Positions 1 through 8,041 of a stretch of DNA of 64,000 nt are shown here, in pieces. Origin of the DNA: Collinsella sp. AK_207A (GTDB taxonomy: Bacteria > Actinomycetota > Coriobacteriia > Coriobacteriales > Coriobacteriaceae); the NCBI RefSeq assembly GCF_902501965.1, contig NZ_CABWID010000018.1, forward strand, positions 62,001 to 126,000, read 5' to 3'. The translations under genes were made by a program, and so were the position numbers. Positions within the stretch are counted from its first letter, which is position 1; the number at the start of each line of letters is the position of its first letter. The notes beneath the pieces were generated by a model. It was not told the DNA's origin. It did no database searches and saw only the letters and a list, made by a program, of their open reading frames with translations.

Positions 1-671
1 ACGATCTTGCCGGCGTCCATCACCATCACGCGGTCGCAGTACTCCGAGAGCATCGCGACCTTCTGCTCCATCACCACCACGGTGACACCGCGTTCGCGGT
101 TGATGCGCCGCAGCGTGTCGTACACGAGCTGCGTGGCGGCGGGGTCGAGGGCGGCCGTGGGCTCATCCAGCACGAGCACGCGCGGGCCCATGGCGAGGAT
201 CGCCGCGATGGCGACCTTCTGCTTCTGCCCACCCGAGAGCGTGGCGATCTCGCGATGGCGCAGGTCGGCGATGCCGACGGTCTCGAGCGTCTGCACGAGG
301 CGCTGCTCGATCTGGTCGTGCGGCACGCCGAAGTTCTCCATACCGAAGAGCATCTCGTCCTCCACCACGGAGGCGACCATCTGCGCGTCGATGTCCTGCA
401 GCACGCTTCCCACCACCGAGGAGATGTCGGTCAGCGTGGCCTCGCAGGTATCGAGCCCCTGCACGTACGTGACACCGTAGAGCTGGCCGTGGAAGTGGTG
501 CGGAATCGCCCCGGACAGCACGGCCGCCAACGTGGAGCGCCCCGAGCCCGCGGGGCCGATCACGCCCACGAACTCGCCTTCCCGGACGGAAAGCGACACG
601 TGGTCGAGCGCGACCTGCGAGCTCGCGCCGTAGCTGAACGAGACGTCCTTCATCTCGATGATAGGAGCCAT
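1..671 (-). CDS. ECF transporter ATP-binding protein (partial, 3' end outside window)
   Basis: The first about 223 residues of an ABC ATPase of the energy-coupling factor type, which would power vitamin or amino acid uptake with an S component and a T component. The start is the ATG at 669-671. Visible motifs are a Walker A-like GPAGSGRST (residues 39-47), the ECF-style Q-loop region with LQDIDAQ followed by VEDEMLFG, the signature LSGGQKQ, and Walker B VLVLDEP. The Walker A lysine is replaced by arginine, which is unusual for an active site. The TrpP-like S component lies just upstream on the same strand, separated by a terminator-like hairpin, so the two probably work together. In Coriobacteriia such ATPases are often followed by a second ATPase domain and the T component; these would lie outside the window. 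Family assignment is confident, substrate is inferred from the neighbour. Confidence 0.88.
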   Translation of the reverse strand, partial: MAPIIEMKDVSFSYGASSQVALDHVSLSVREGEFVGVIGPAGSGRSTLAAVLSGAIPHHFHGQLYGVTYVQGLDTCEATLTDISSVVGSVLQDIDAQMVASVVEDEMLFGMENFGVPHDQIEQRLVQTLETVGIADLRHREIATLSGGQKQKVAIAAILAMGPRVLVLDEPTAALDPAATQLVYDTLRRINRERGVTVVVMEQKVAMLSEYCDRVMVMDAGKI

Positions 672-696
672 GCGGCCTTCCCCTTCATGCGTTGAC

Positions 697-725
697 GAAA
701 ACGGGCCGCCAAGGTGACGGCCCGT
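697..725 (-). terminator. Terminator or attenuating hairpin between S component and ECF ATPase
   Basis: On the minus strand ACGGGCCG (718-725) pairs with CGGCCCGT (701-708) around a 9-base loop, followed by TTTT (697-700). It lies between the S-component stop and the ATPase start, so it may reduce ATPase expression relative to the S component rather than end the transcript completely. Confidence 0.6.
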
Positions 726-801
726 CAATACTACCGCAACCGGCGCAAATGCAACCTCCTCGGTACGGCGAACTCGCGGCTCGCCCGAGCGTTCGAAGAT
801 G

Positions 802-1380
802 CTACTCGACCTTCAACGCCTTCTTGATGGGGATGTAGAGCGCGGCCACGAGCACGGCGTTGAAGACGGCCGTGGCAAAGATGACGGGGAGCATGGCGGC
901 AGGCAGCACGGCGACCATCTCGGCGGAGAAGCCAAAGAGCGCGAGCTTGATGACCATGAAGATCACGCCGGAGAGCACCGTGGTCACGAACGTGCCCACC
1001 GCGGGGATGGCAGCCTTGGCGCCGGACTTCACGCCAGCGCTGACGATAGCGGCCATGACCATGGCGGCGACGCCCTCGGCGGCAAAGTCAACGAACGGCG
1101 AGGTGGTGGTGATCTGAATCACCGCAGCGGAGATGAGGCCGATGATCAGGGCCTGGAAGATGTTGGGACGCACGACCAGGATGGTCAGGCAGAAGGCGGA
1201 GATGATGAACTCTGGGCTGATGGCGCCGCCGGTAGCGCCGGAGATGACCTTGCCCACGGTGAAGTCCAGGATGAAGCCGGCGGCGAGGAGCACGGCGAGG
1301 AGCACGAGGGCCTTGATATCCAGCTTGCCGTGATCGACGGACTCGACGGTGCGGGGCTGGGCGGTGGTGGTCTGAGACAT
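802..1380 (-). CDS. TrpP-like tryptophan ECF transporter S component
   Basis: A 192-residue, very hydrophobic protein with about five to six membrane segments after a short polar N-terminus. It resembles the TrpP/YhaG group: a PEFIISAFCLTILV segment, a central FVDFAAEG stretch and a C-terminal AVFNAVLVAALYIPIKKAL. TrpP-type S components bind the substrate and dock to an ECF ATPase/T module, and an ECF ATPase is encoded just downstream. The tryptophan assignment rests mainly on the upstream leader: a short reading frame with three successive Trp codons and a terminator, as expected for Trp-dependent attenuation. Start is ATG 1378-1380, with AAGGAAA about 7 bases ahead. The family is fairly secure; the substrate is a strong inference. 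Confidence 0.85.
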   Translation of the reverse strand: MSQTTTAQPRTVESVDHGKLDIKALVLLAVLLAAGFILDFTVGKVISGATGGAISPEFIISAFCLTILVVRPNIFQALIIGLISAAVIQITTTSPFVDFAAEGVAAMVMAAIVSAGVKSGAKAAIPAVGTFVTTVLSGVIFMVIKLALFGFSAEMVAVLPAAMLPVIFATAVFNAVLVAALYIPIKKALKVE

Positions 1381-1490
1381 GGCAGTTTCCTTTCGAACGT
1401 GACTATCCTGGAATGGCGTTTGATGATTGCTGGAGACGGACGAAGGCGCGCGATGCGATTTCGCTCGGTCGTCTTCGCGGGGGACGGCAT

Positions 1491-1522
1491 AAGAAAAGGC
1501 CCCCGGTCAGACCGGAGGCCTT
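1491..1522 (-). terminator. Attenuator terminator of the trp leader
   Basis: A 12-bp stem (1511-1522 with 1496-1507, one G-U pair) closed by a 3-base loop and followed by TTCTT on the minus strand. It lies 31 bases beyond the leader-peptide stop and before the S-component start, the position of an intrinsic attenuator. Confidence 0.85.
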
Positions 1523-1553
1523 GGCAGCTGCTACGAGGCAGGAGCGAGGAGAC

Positions 1554-1616
1554 TCACCGTCGACCGAACGAGTTCACATCGCGCCACCACCAGTTGTTGA
1601 GCATGGTGTTCTGCAT
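1554..1616 (-). CDS. trp leader peptide (20 codons, three tandem Trp codons)
   Basis: Reads M-Q-N-T-M-L-N-N-W-W-W-R-D-V-N-S-F-G-R-R-stop. The start ATG at 1614-1616 has AAAGGAG 8 bases upstream, a good ribosome site. The three TGG codons occupy 1584-1592. The reading frame is followed by a strong GC-rich hairpin and then the TrpP-like transporter gene. By the established logic of trp attenuation, a ribosome stalled on Trp codons when charged tRNA-Trp is scarce would favour an antiterminator and allow transcription of the transporter. The codons, ribosome site and hairpin are seen directly; the mechanism is inferred. Confidence 0.9.
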   Translation of the reverse strand: MQNTMLNNWWWRDVNSFGRR

Positions 1617-1661
1617 GGTGGTGACTCCTTTCGGTGAGTTGGCTCTTTTGCTTAGCCCGGC

Positions 1662-1689
1662 ACTATAGCACAGTGGAGTGCTCGCGCAA
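1662..1689 (-). promoter_or_regulatory. Promoter of the trp leader / S component transcript
   Basis: On the minus strand TTGCGC (1684-1689) and TATAGT (1662-1667) are separated by 16 bases, and the leader peptide starts about 46 bases downstream. It is close to a sigma-70 consensus and well placed. Confidence 0.65.
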
Positions 1690-1710
1690 GCGCCTGTTTC
1701 CAATCGGTTA

Positions 1711-1934
1711 CGCGCCCGCTCGGGAGGGGCGGCCCGGCAACGCCCCGGCGCCTTCCGCAGCGAGCTGAGAAAGCGTCGAAGCCGAGCCCAGGAACGGGCG
1801 GCGGCCCGATTGCTTGCCTCAACCCTCGGCGAACGAACCCGTTTTAGCCCGTTCCCGCGGCTCGGCGCAGACGTTTTCCAGCTTCGCGAGGACGCGTCGG
1901 GGCGTTGCCGGGCCGTCCCTCCCGAGCGGGCGCG
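1711..1934. repeat. Long structured hairpin element, copy 1 of 2
   Basis: A 224-base imperfect inverted repeat. The outer arms (about 1711-1748 and 1896-1934) pair almost perfectly. The core pairs 1754-1777 with 1870-1892, and an inner stem pairs about 1781-1800 with 1847-1866. The core carries internal loops GCA opposite GA, a one-base bulge and an AG/C loop that recur in a second copy at 11546-11648, with compensatory changes in the stems. It begins 13 bases beyond the stop codon of the S33 peptidase, on the downstream side. No open frame is conserved through it. It may be a structured 3' RNA or a REP-like element. Confidence 0.7.
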
Positions 1935-1947
1935 CAGCTCATCTCCT

Positions 1948-3369
1948 CTAGAAGATGCTGGACAGGTCTCCCCTGTTCAGGGCCTCGTCGAAGATATGCT
2001 TGAACACCGCGCTACCGTGGAGGCCATCGTGCTCGAACTCGTTGGTCACCCAGGCATGGCTGGCGCCCACGCGCGAGAGCGTATCTAGCTGCAGGCCGGA
2101 ATCAACGTAGAGGTCGTCGAAGTAAACGGCGGCCTGGAGCGGCACCTCGTTGGCGGCAAGCGCTTGAGGGTCGTAGATGCAATCGAACTCCACGTCCTCC
2201 ATCAGCAGGTCCATGGCCGGGGCGAAGGGCGCGAGCAGCGGGTCCTCGGCAAACATCCAGGGGAACATCGCCTCGCCCGTGAACAGGAGCGGGCGCGCCG
2301 CGGGCTGGAACTCGGAACGGCTCCCATACTCGCGCGCGGCGGCCCAGCAGATGGGCTCCGCCAGCTCGCCGTCGGCGTAGATGAATTCCTGGAGGGTCCA
2401 GTAAAGCGGATTCGCCGCCGTGGAGGTGCGGTCAAGCGCGGCGGCGAGGAACGCGTCGGTGACGGTGAGGCTCGCGGGGTCCGCGCCCGCGACAATCGAC
2501 CCGTCGCCTTCCTCGAAGGCGGTGTCCAAGATGTTGTGCATGCGCTCGAAGCTGGGCTTCATGCCAAAGTCGGAGCCCATGAGCTGCAGGCGGCGCACCG
2601 TCATGGGAGCGCCGTCCGCGAGCCGCACGTCGCCTTTCGCCAAGCGGTCGGCCAGGGCGGACACACGGGCCTCGTCCTCCGGATAGCGCTCGTAGAACTG
2701 GGCGGTCTTTCTCGCCATGCGCGGGAACGTGTGGGCGTAGACCTCCCTCGCGCTCGCGGGCACGTGGGGAATACCGCCGCAGGTGAAGCTCGCGGAGACG
2801 CCCTCGGGATAGAACGAGAGGTAGGTCAGGGTGAGGAAGCCGCCGTAGCTCTGGCCGAGGGTGGTCCAGGGACGGCCATCGAACTCCGTCAGGCGCAGGT
2901 ACTCGAAGTCGCGCACGATCGAGCGGGCGAGGAAGCGCTTGAGGTAGTCCGCCTGGGCGCGGGCACCGGGCACGCGCTCCGTCATATGCCGTGAGACGCG
3001 GGCGCTCCGGCCCGTGCCGCGCTGATCCGGAAGCACCACGCGGAAGCGCTTCACGGCCTCCGCCACCCAGCCGTCGGATGCGGGCGAGGTCAGGCGCGGG
3101 CCCTGCCCGCCGGGGCCTCCCTGCAGAAACACCAGGAGCGGCAGGTCGCGATGCGCGTTCTCGGGCGCGCAGACCGTGCGGTAGAAGAGCCGGATGGTCT
3201 CGGGCGTACCGGCGATCGGCGCGCGGCGGGTTGCCTCGGGGCCTGCGGACCGGGCGTTCCGGTCGGCCGCGAGCCGGGCGGGTTCCAACCCGCGCCAATC
3301 GAGCGGAACGTCGATCGCATGGTCCTCCACATAGAGGCCGGGCAGGTAATAGGAAGCGAGCTTGGTCAT
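1948..3369 (-). CDS. S33 family aminopeptidase (prolyl aminopeptidase-like alpha/beta hydrolase)
   Basis: A 473-residue alpha/beta hydrolase, probably a cytoplasmic exopeptidase releasing N-terminal residues such as proline. Visible family features are FLQGGPGGQGP (oxyanion-hole HGGPG-like loop), DQRGTGRS (diagnostic of proline iminopeptidase-like S33 enzymes), the nucleophile elbow GQSYGG with Ser174, and C-terminal candidates for the acid (VYFDDLYVDSG) and the histidine (EHDGLH). The length fits the larger PIP subgroup (about 430-480 residues) rather than the 310-residue one. I chose the ATG at 3367-3369 because GGAGG lies 6 bases upstream; a longer frame to 3477 lacks such a site. It is divergent from the next gene with about 150 bp between them. 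The exact substrate is not certain. Confidence 0.85.
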   Translation of the reverse strand: MTKLASYYLPGLYVEDHAIDVPLDWRGLEPARLAADRNARSAGPEATRRAPIAGTPETIRLFYRTVCAPENAHRDLPLLVFLQGGPGGQGPRLTSPASDGWVAEAVKRFRVVLPDQRGTGRSARVSRHMTERVPGARAQADYLKRFLARSIVRDFEYLRLTEFDGRPWTTLGQSYGGFLTLTYLSFYPEGVSASFTCGGIPHVPASAREVYAHTFPRMARKTAQFYERYPEDEARVSALADRLAKGDVRLADGAPMTVRRLQLMGSDFGMKPSFERMHNILDTAFEEGDGSIVAGADPASLTVTDAFLAAALDRTSTAANPLYWTLQEFIYADGELAEPICWAAAREYGSRSEFQPAARPLLFTGEAMFPWMFAEDPLLAPFAPAMDLLMEDVEFDCIYDPQALAANEVPLQAAVYFDDLYVDSGLQLDTLSRVGASHAWVTNEFEHDGLHGSAVFKHIFDEALNRGDLSSIF

Positions 3370-3519
3370 GGAATCCTCCGAGCGTCGATGATCAGACCAG
3401 TATAGCCCGCAACCCGCGTCGCTCGCCGGCACGCCCGTATCGAGACACGGCGGCGGGGGCATACTGTGGTCGCCCATAGCCTATCGGGCGGCCGGCGCCG
3501 CTCGCGAAGGGAGTGTTCC

Positions 3520-4473
3520 ATGGACATCAAAAAAGTCGTGGTCGCCGGCGGCGGCGTGCTGGGAAGCCAGATCGCATTCCAGACCGCCTACTCGGGGTAC
3601 GACGTGACCATCTGGCTCCGGAGCGAAGGCTCCATCGGACGCTGCCGGCCCAAACTCGACCGCCTGCGCGACACGTACCTGGCAACGCTCGACGCCATGG
3701 CGGCGAACCCCGCGGCTCCCGGCGCCTACGCATACGGCCTCATGCCCCGCGAGGACGCGACGCCCGAGACCTGCGAGGCCGCGAAGGAAAGGGTCAAGGC
3801 CGCATACAAGGGCATCAAGCTCGTACTGGACTACGAGGAAGCCTTCCGCGACGCCGACCTCGTCATCGAGTCCATCGCCGAGAACCCGCAGGAAAAGATC
3901 GCCTTCTACACCGAGATCGCCAAGCACCTGCCGGCGCATGCCATCGTGTGCACCAACTCGTCCACCATGCTGCCGAGCACCTTTGCCGCGTACACAGGAT
4001 GCCCCGAGCGCTACCTGGCGCTCCACTTCGCCAACTCCATCTGGAAGAACCCGCTCGCCGAGGTCATGCCGCACGCCGGCACCGACACGGCGAACCTCGC
4101 CGAGGTCATGAAGTTCGCCGCGAGCATTCGCATGATTCCCGTCAAGGTGCTGAAGGAGCAGCCGGGCTACCTGCTGAACTCCATGCTGGTGCCGTTCCTC
4201 ATCTCCGCGGAGAGTCTGCTCGCCGGCGGCATCGGCGATGTCGCCGACATCGACATGGCCTGGAAGCTGGGCACGGGCGCCCCGCTCGGCCCGTTCCAGA
4301 TCCTGGATATCGTGGGGCTCACCACGGCCTACAACATCACCGCCATGGCGGCGGCGAAGGACCCCGAGAACAAGGCCATCGCCGCGTCCGCCACGATGCT
4401 CAAGGCCAAGGTGGATGCCGGGGAGACCGGCGTCAACGCAGGCAAAGGCTTCTACGAGTACCCGGCGAAGTAA
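3520..4473 (+). CDS. 3-hydroxyacyl-CoA dehydrogenase family protein
   Basis: A 317-residue NAD-dependent dehydrogenase. The N-terminal Rossmann fold starts with VVVAGGGVLGSQIAFQTA, and the family motif appears as NSSTMLPS followed by HFANSIWKNPLAEVM, equivalent to the HFFNP..MLVEV stretch of 3-hydroxybutyryl-CoA dehydrogenases. The C-terminal domain contains the LLNSMLVPFLISAE helix and ends GVNAGKGFYEYP, also typical. It would oxidise 3-hydroxyacyl-CoA or reduce acetoacetyl-CoA in fatty acid or butyrate-type metabolism. It stands alone, without thiolase or crotonase genes nearby. Start ATG 3520-3522 has GAAGGGAG upstream. A bidirectional terminator follows. Confidence 0.9.
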   Translation: MDIKKVVVAGGGVLGSQIAFQTAYSGYDVTIWLRSEGSIGRCRPKLDRLRDTYLATLDAMAANPAAPGAYAYGLMPREDATPETCEAAKERVKAAYKGIKLVLDYEEAFRDADLVIESIAENPQEKIAFYTEIAKHLPAHAIVCTNSSTMLPSTFAAYTGCPERYLALHFANSIWKNPLAEVMPHAGTDTANLAEVMKFAASIRMIPVKVLKEQPGYLLNSMLVPFLISAESLLAGGIGDVADIDMAWKLGTGAPLGPFQILDIVGLTTAYNITAMAAAKDPENKAIAASATMLKAKVDAGETGVNAGKGFYEYPAK

Positions 4474-4504
4474 GCGCCAGGAACACGAGGCGATTTTCTT
4501 TGAG

Positions 4505-4535
4505 CGAGGCCGTTCACCCAGCGTGAACGGCCTCG
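4505..4535. terminator. Bidirectional terminator between 3-hydroxyacyl-CoA dehydrogenase and proB
   Basis: A perfect 13-bp stem (4505-4517 with 4523-4535) and a 5-base loop, between two convergent genes. T-rich sequence follows on both strands (GTTTGC on plus; TCAAAGAAAATC on minus), so it can serve both. Confidence 0.8.
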
Positions 4536-4541
4536 TTTGCG

Positions 4542-5672
4542 TCAGGCGAAGACGATCAGGTTGTCGCGATGGATGGCGGGGCGGTCGGCGAGCTCGGAGA
4601 GCAGCCGGTTGCTCGCGATCTCGTCCTGTCGGCGACCCGCCGCAAGACGCAACACGTCGGCGTCCGCCTCGGCGATGCCGCGGGCGATGGTGAGACCGGT
4701 GGCATCCTTCACGTCGAGCACGTCGCCGGCATGAAAATCCCCTTCCACGGCGCGCACGCCCACCGGCAGCAAAGAGGAGCCCCGGCGCGTGAGGGCGGTT
4801 GCCGCGCCGCCGTCCACCGTCAGGCTGCCGTGCGCGGTATCGCCGAGCGCGATCCAGAGCTTGCGGGGTGCGATCTCCTGGCACTGCGCCGGCGGCTGAA
4901 AGCGCGTGCCCACGGCCTCGCCCGCTGCCAAGCGCACGAGCGGGCGCTCCTCGGCGCCCGAGCAGATGGCGGAGGGAATGCCCGCCGTCATGAGGATGCG
5001 CGCGCTCCGCACCTTGGTGATCATGCCGCCCGTACCCACCGAGGTACTGGAATCCCCGGCGCCCGCGATGATGCGCGCGTCGATCTTCTCAACGCGCGGG
5101 ATGAGCGTGGCCGCGGAGTCGATCGAGGGGTTCGCCGTGTAGAGGCCGTCGATATCGGAGAGGATCACGCAGAGGTCGGCCGAGACCAGGCAGCTCACGA
5201 GCGCTGCGAGCGTGTCGTTGTCGCCAAACTTGATCTCCTCGACCGTGACGGTGTCGTTCTCGTTCACCACGGGCGTCACGCCGAGGCCGACCAGGCGCGT
5301 GAGCGTGTCACGCGCGTGCAGGTAGGACTGGCGGCGCGCCGTGTCCTGGCGCGTGAGCAGCACGAGCGAGGTCAGAATGCCCCGCGCGGCAAAGGCCTCG
5401 TCGTAGGCGCGGGCAAAGGAGAGCTGCCCCACCGAGGCGGCCGCCTGCACCGTGGGCATGTCGGCGGGCCGCTTGGGACCCAGCCCCAGCATGCGCAGGC
5501 CGCATGCGATGGCGCCCGAGCTCACCACCACGAGCCGCCAGCCGGCGGCGGCGAGCTCCTCGGCCTGGGCGGCGAGCGCCGAGAGGAAGGCCTCGTCGGG
5601 CGTGCCGTCCGCGCGCACGAGCGTGGACGAGCCGATCTTCACGACCATGGTCTTGTACGAGCGAGATGACAT
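4542..5672 (-). CDS. proB: Glutamate 5-kinase
   Basis: A 376-residue enzyme phosphorylating L-glutamate in the first step of proline synthesis, in the cytoplasm. The amino acid kinase domain is clear: VVKIGSSTLV at the N-terminus, VVSSGAIACG, VNENDTV, KFGDNDTLAALV, LSDIDGLY and the glycine-rich VGTGGMITK. A C-terminal PUA-like domain (about residues 280-376) is present, as in full-length ProB. Start ATG at 5670-5672 is supported by GGGGAG upstream. No proA is seen next to it in this window; the gene is followed downstream by a shared terminator. Confidence 0.95.
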   Translation of the reverse strand: MSSRSYKTMVVKIGSSTLVRADGTPDEAFLSALAAQAEELAAAGWRLVVVSSGAIACGLRMLGLGPKRPADMPTVQAAASVGQLSFARAYDEAFAARGILTSLVLLTRQDTARRQSYLHARDTLTRLVGLGVTPVVNENDTVTVEEIKFGDNDTLAALVSCLVSADLCVILSDIDGLYTANPSIDSAATLIPRVEKIDARIIAGAGDSSTSVGTGGMITKVRSARILMTAGIPSAICSGAEERPLVRLAAGEAVGTRFQPPAQCQEIAPRKLWIALGDTAHGSLTVDGGAATALTRRGSSLLPVGVRAVEGDFHAGDVLDVKDATGLTIARGIAEADADVLRLAAGRRQDEIASNRLLSELADRPAIHRDNLIVFA

Positions 5673-5780
5673 GAACGCTCCCCGGCTAGCAGGCGGAAGT
5701 GGGCTCCCGCCGTGGAACTGATCCGATGCGCGCAGGCGGACGCGGGCCCCTTTGCAGGACGCTCGCAACCGCCCGTGCCC

Positions 5781-7298
5781 CTACAGCTTGGTGGTCTTCC
5801 AGGGCAGGGCGCCGGGCGTCGCTGCCAGGCGCTCGCGCACGAGCTCGTCGCGCACGCGGGCAAGGCCCTGCTCCATGCCCACCACGTAGGTCTGCGGGTA
5901 CAGGAAGCGCTTGTAGGCAGGGTCGAGCGCCTCGAGGGCGCGGTCGCAGCGCTCACGCGCCGTCTGCAGGCCCTCCCGCGGAGCGACGGCACGGCCATCG
6001 CGCACTACCGGCTCCAGCAGCTCGCGGAAATCAAGGTGCGAGACGTCCGTCACCAGAGCCGCGTCGTTCACCGCCACGAGCGTGTTGCCGCGCTCGGCGC
6101 CCTCGCCTGCCAGATAGACCTCGTCGTAGATCATGTCGCACACGGGAGACCCCGCGACATCCATATAGCGGCGCACGCGCTGCACGCCCGGGATCGTGCG
6201 CTTGTAGGGCTGCTCGGAGAGCTTGACCACGGGTGTCCACGCGGCGTCGCCCGCGGCGCGGCGGGCGGCCATCTTGTAGACCCCGCCCAATGCCGGCTGG
6301 TCGTAGCACGTGGCGAGCTTGGTGCCCACGCCAAAGCTGTCGATGGGCGCGTCTTGGTCGAGGAGCGACTGCACGGTGTACTCGTCCAGGTCGTTGGAGA
6401 CCGAGATCTTCACATAGTCCAGGCCCTCGGCGTCAAAGCGCCCGCGCACGTAGGTGGAGAGCTTGGCAAGGTCGCCGGAATCGATCCTGATCGCGGAGAG
6501 GCGCTCGCCGGCCGCCTCCATCTCCTTGGCGACGGTGATGGCGTTCTCGCAACCCTCGCGCACGTCGTAGGTGTCGATGAGCAGCGTGCAGTTCTTGGGG
6601 CTGCTGCGCGCGAAGGCGCGGAAGGCTTCGAGCTCGGAATCGAAGCTCATGACCCAGCTGTGCGCGTGCGTGCCGAAGACCGGGATGCCGTACTTGCGGC
6701 CCGCGAGCACGTTGGAGGTGCTGGCGCAGCCCGCCACGTAGCTCGCGCGCGCCACGGCCATGCCGCCGTCCGGCCCCTGGGCGCGACGCAGGCCGAACTC
6801 CGCCACGGGGCGACCCTTCGCCGCCTGCACCACGCGGGCAGTCTTCGTGGCCACGAGCGTCTGGAAGCCCACCGTGTTGAGCAGGGCGGTCTCGAGCAGC
6901 TGGCACTCGAGCGCCGGTCCCGTCACGCGCACCATGGGCTCGCGCGGAAACGCCAGCTCGCCCTCGGGGATGGCGTCGATATCCACGTGCATGCGGAAGC
7001 TGCGCAGATAATCCAGGAAGCCCGGCTTGAAGAGGGCGCCGCCCGCCGGAGCCTGAAGCGAGGCCAGGTACGCCACGTCCTCCTCCGTGAAGCGCATGTT
7101 CTCCACCAGGTCCGGAAGGTCGGCCGTGCCGCACATGACGGCGAACGCGCTGCCGAAGGGGTGGTCGCGGTAGAACGCGGTGAAGGAGGCCTGCTCGTCG
7201 AGCTTGCCGCTCTCCCACAGCCCCTGGGCCATAGTGAGCTCGTAGAGATCGGTGAGCAGGGCGACGTCGGTAGGCTTGGTGGGGTCGGTGAGAGCCAT
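5781..7298 (-). CDS. pncB: Nicotinate phosphoribosyltransferase
   Basis: A 505-residue enzyme converting nicotinate and PRPP to nicotinate mononucleotide, for NAD salvage. The N-terminus DVALLTDLYELTMAQG is diagnostic, followed by FGLRRAQGPDGG, SNVLAGRKYGIPVFGTHAHSW and a later IRIDSGDLAKLS and VSNDLDEY, all conserved in the PncB family. The start at 7296-7298 has GGGAAG upstream. It lies upstream of proB on the same strand with a 108-bp gap, so they may share a transcript. A small tail-anchored protein gene precedes it. Confidence 0.95.
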   Translation of the reverse strand: MALTDPTKPTDVALLTDLYELTMAQGLWESGKLDEQASFTAFYRDHPFGSAFAVMCGTADLPDLVENMRFTEEDVAYLASLQAPAGGALFKPGFLDYLRSFRMHVDIDAIPEGELAFPREPMVRVTGPALECQLLETALLNTVGFQTLVATKTARVVQAAKGRPVAEFGLRRAQGPDGGMAVARASYVAGCASTSNVLAGRKYGIPVFGTHAHSWVMSFDSELEAFRAFARSSPKNCTLLIDTYDVREGCENAITVAKEMEAAGERLSAIRIDSGDLAKLSTYVRGRFDAEGLDYVKISVSNDLDEYTVQSLLDQDAPIDSFGVGTKLATCYDQPALGGVYKMAARRAAGDAAWTPVVKLSEQPYKRTIPGVQRVRRYMDVAGSPVCDMIYDEVYLAGEGAERGNTLVAVNDAALVTDVSHLDFRELLEPVVRDGRAVAPREGLQTARERCDRALEALDPAYKRFLYPQTYVVGMEQGLARVRDELVRERLAATPGALPWKTTKL

Positions 7299-7373
7299 GG
7301 TTTTCCCTTCCCGGTTGCTGGGGAACGGCGGTGGGGCCACGCGGGCCGCGCTGCGCGCCGCGGAATGAGCGCC

Positions 7374-7799
7374 TTAGTGCGTGGCGATGTAGACGCCCAT
7401 CGCGATGACGGCGATGACGGCGATGACGATGATGAGGATCTGCGCGGGAGGCATGCCAGCATCCGGGTCGTCCGGATCGGCGCCGGCGCCCACCATCTTC
7501 TGGCCGAAGGTGAGGTGCTCGGGATCCACGACGGCCTTCTGCTCCGGCGCGGCGGCGGCCTTCGCGGGCGCGTGGGGCACCGGCGCCGCAGCCTCCGCCG
7601 CGCGCTGGGCCACAGCGCGCTCGGCCAGGATCTTGGCGTCCTCGCGCTCCTGCTCGGCGCGCAGGCGCTCGAGCTCCTCTCGCTCGGCGCGGGCGCGCGC
7701 CTCGTCCTCGCGACGCGCCTTCTCCGCGCGCAGGGCCTCGAGTTCCTCGCGCTCGTCGTCGGTCAGCGGTGCGGCTTCGTTCTCGGCCATCGTGAGCAT
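7374..7799 (-). CDS. Small charged coiled-coil protein with C-terminal membrane anchor
   Basis: I do not recognise a family. The 141-residue protein has an acidic N-terminus, then a heptad-like stretch rich in E, R, A and L (about residues 12-72, repeated REELE and RAE patterns) that should form a coiled coil. An Ala/Pro linker and an acidic DPDDPDAGMPP segment follow, then a single hydrophobic helix (about 119-137, AQILIIVIAVIAVIAMGVYI) at the very end. This suggests a tail-anchored protein facing the cytoplasm. Two in-frame ATGs, at 7797-7799 and 7788-7790, are possible; the first has AAGAGA upstream. It lies upstream of pncB. Confidence 0.6.
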   Translation of the reverse strand: MLTMAENEAAPLTDDEREELEALRAEKARREDEARARAEREELERLRAEQEREDAKILAERAVAQRAAEAAAPVPHAPAKAAAAPEQKAVVDPEHLTFGQKMVGAGADPDDPDAGMPPAQILIIVIAVIAVIAMGVYIATH

Positions 7800-8041
7800 C
7801 CGTTCTCTTGCCGGCGGCGGAGGTCCCCGCGCGCCGCGGTACATCGGGCAGCAGTATACCCCTCGCTCAGCGTATCGAAGGGACCCCGCGGCGCCCCCTT
7901 CAAATGTGGACGTGCTATGCCGTATGGCCAACGCCCCGAATTCTCACGCCATACCCCTTCGCGAGCTTCATACTAAAGCCGTATGTTAACTTTAGTTAAC
8001 TACTTAGATTTGGCCGCAGGCCGCGCAACGAAAGGAGTCCC

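Noticed and set aside
799-1668. Long plus-strand frames opposite minus-strand genes throughout the window
   Set aside because: They are mirror frames of GC-rich genes, rich in His/Arg/Gly, without ribosome sites or family motifs.
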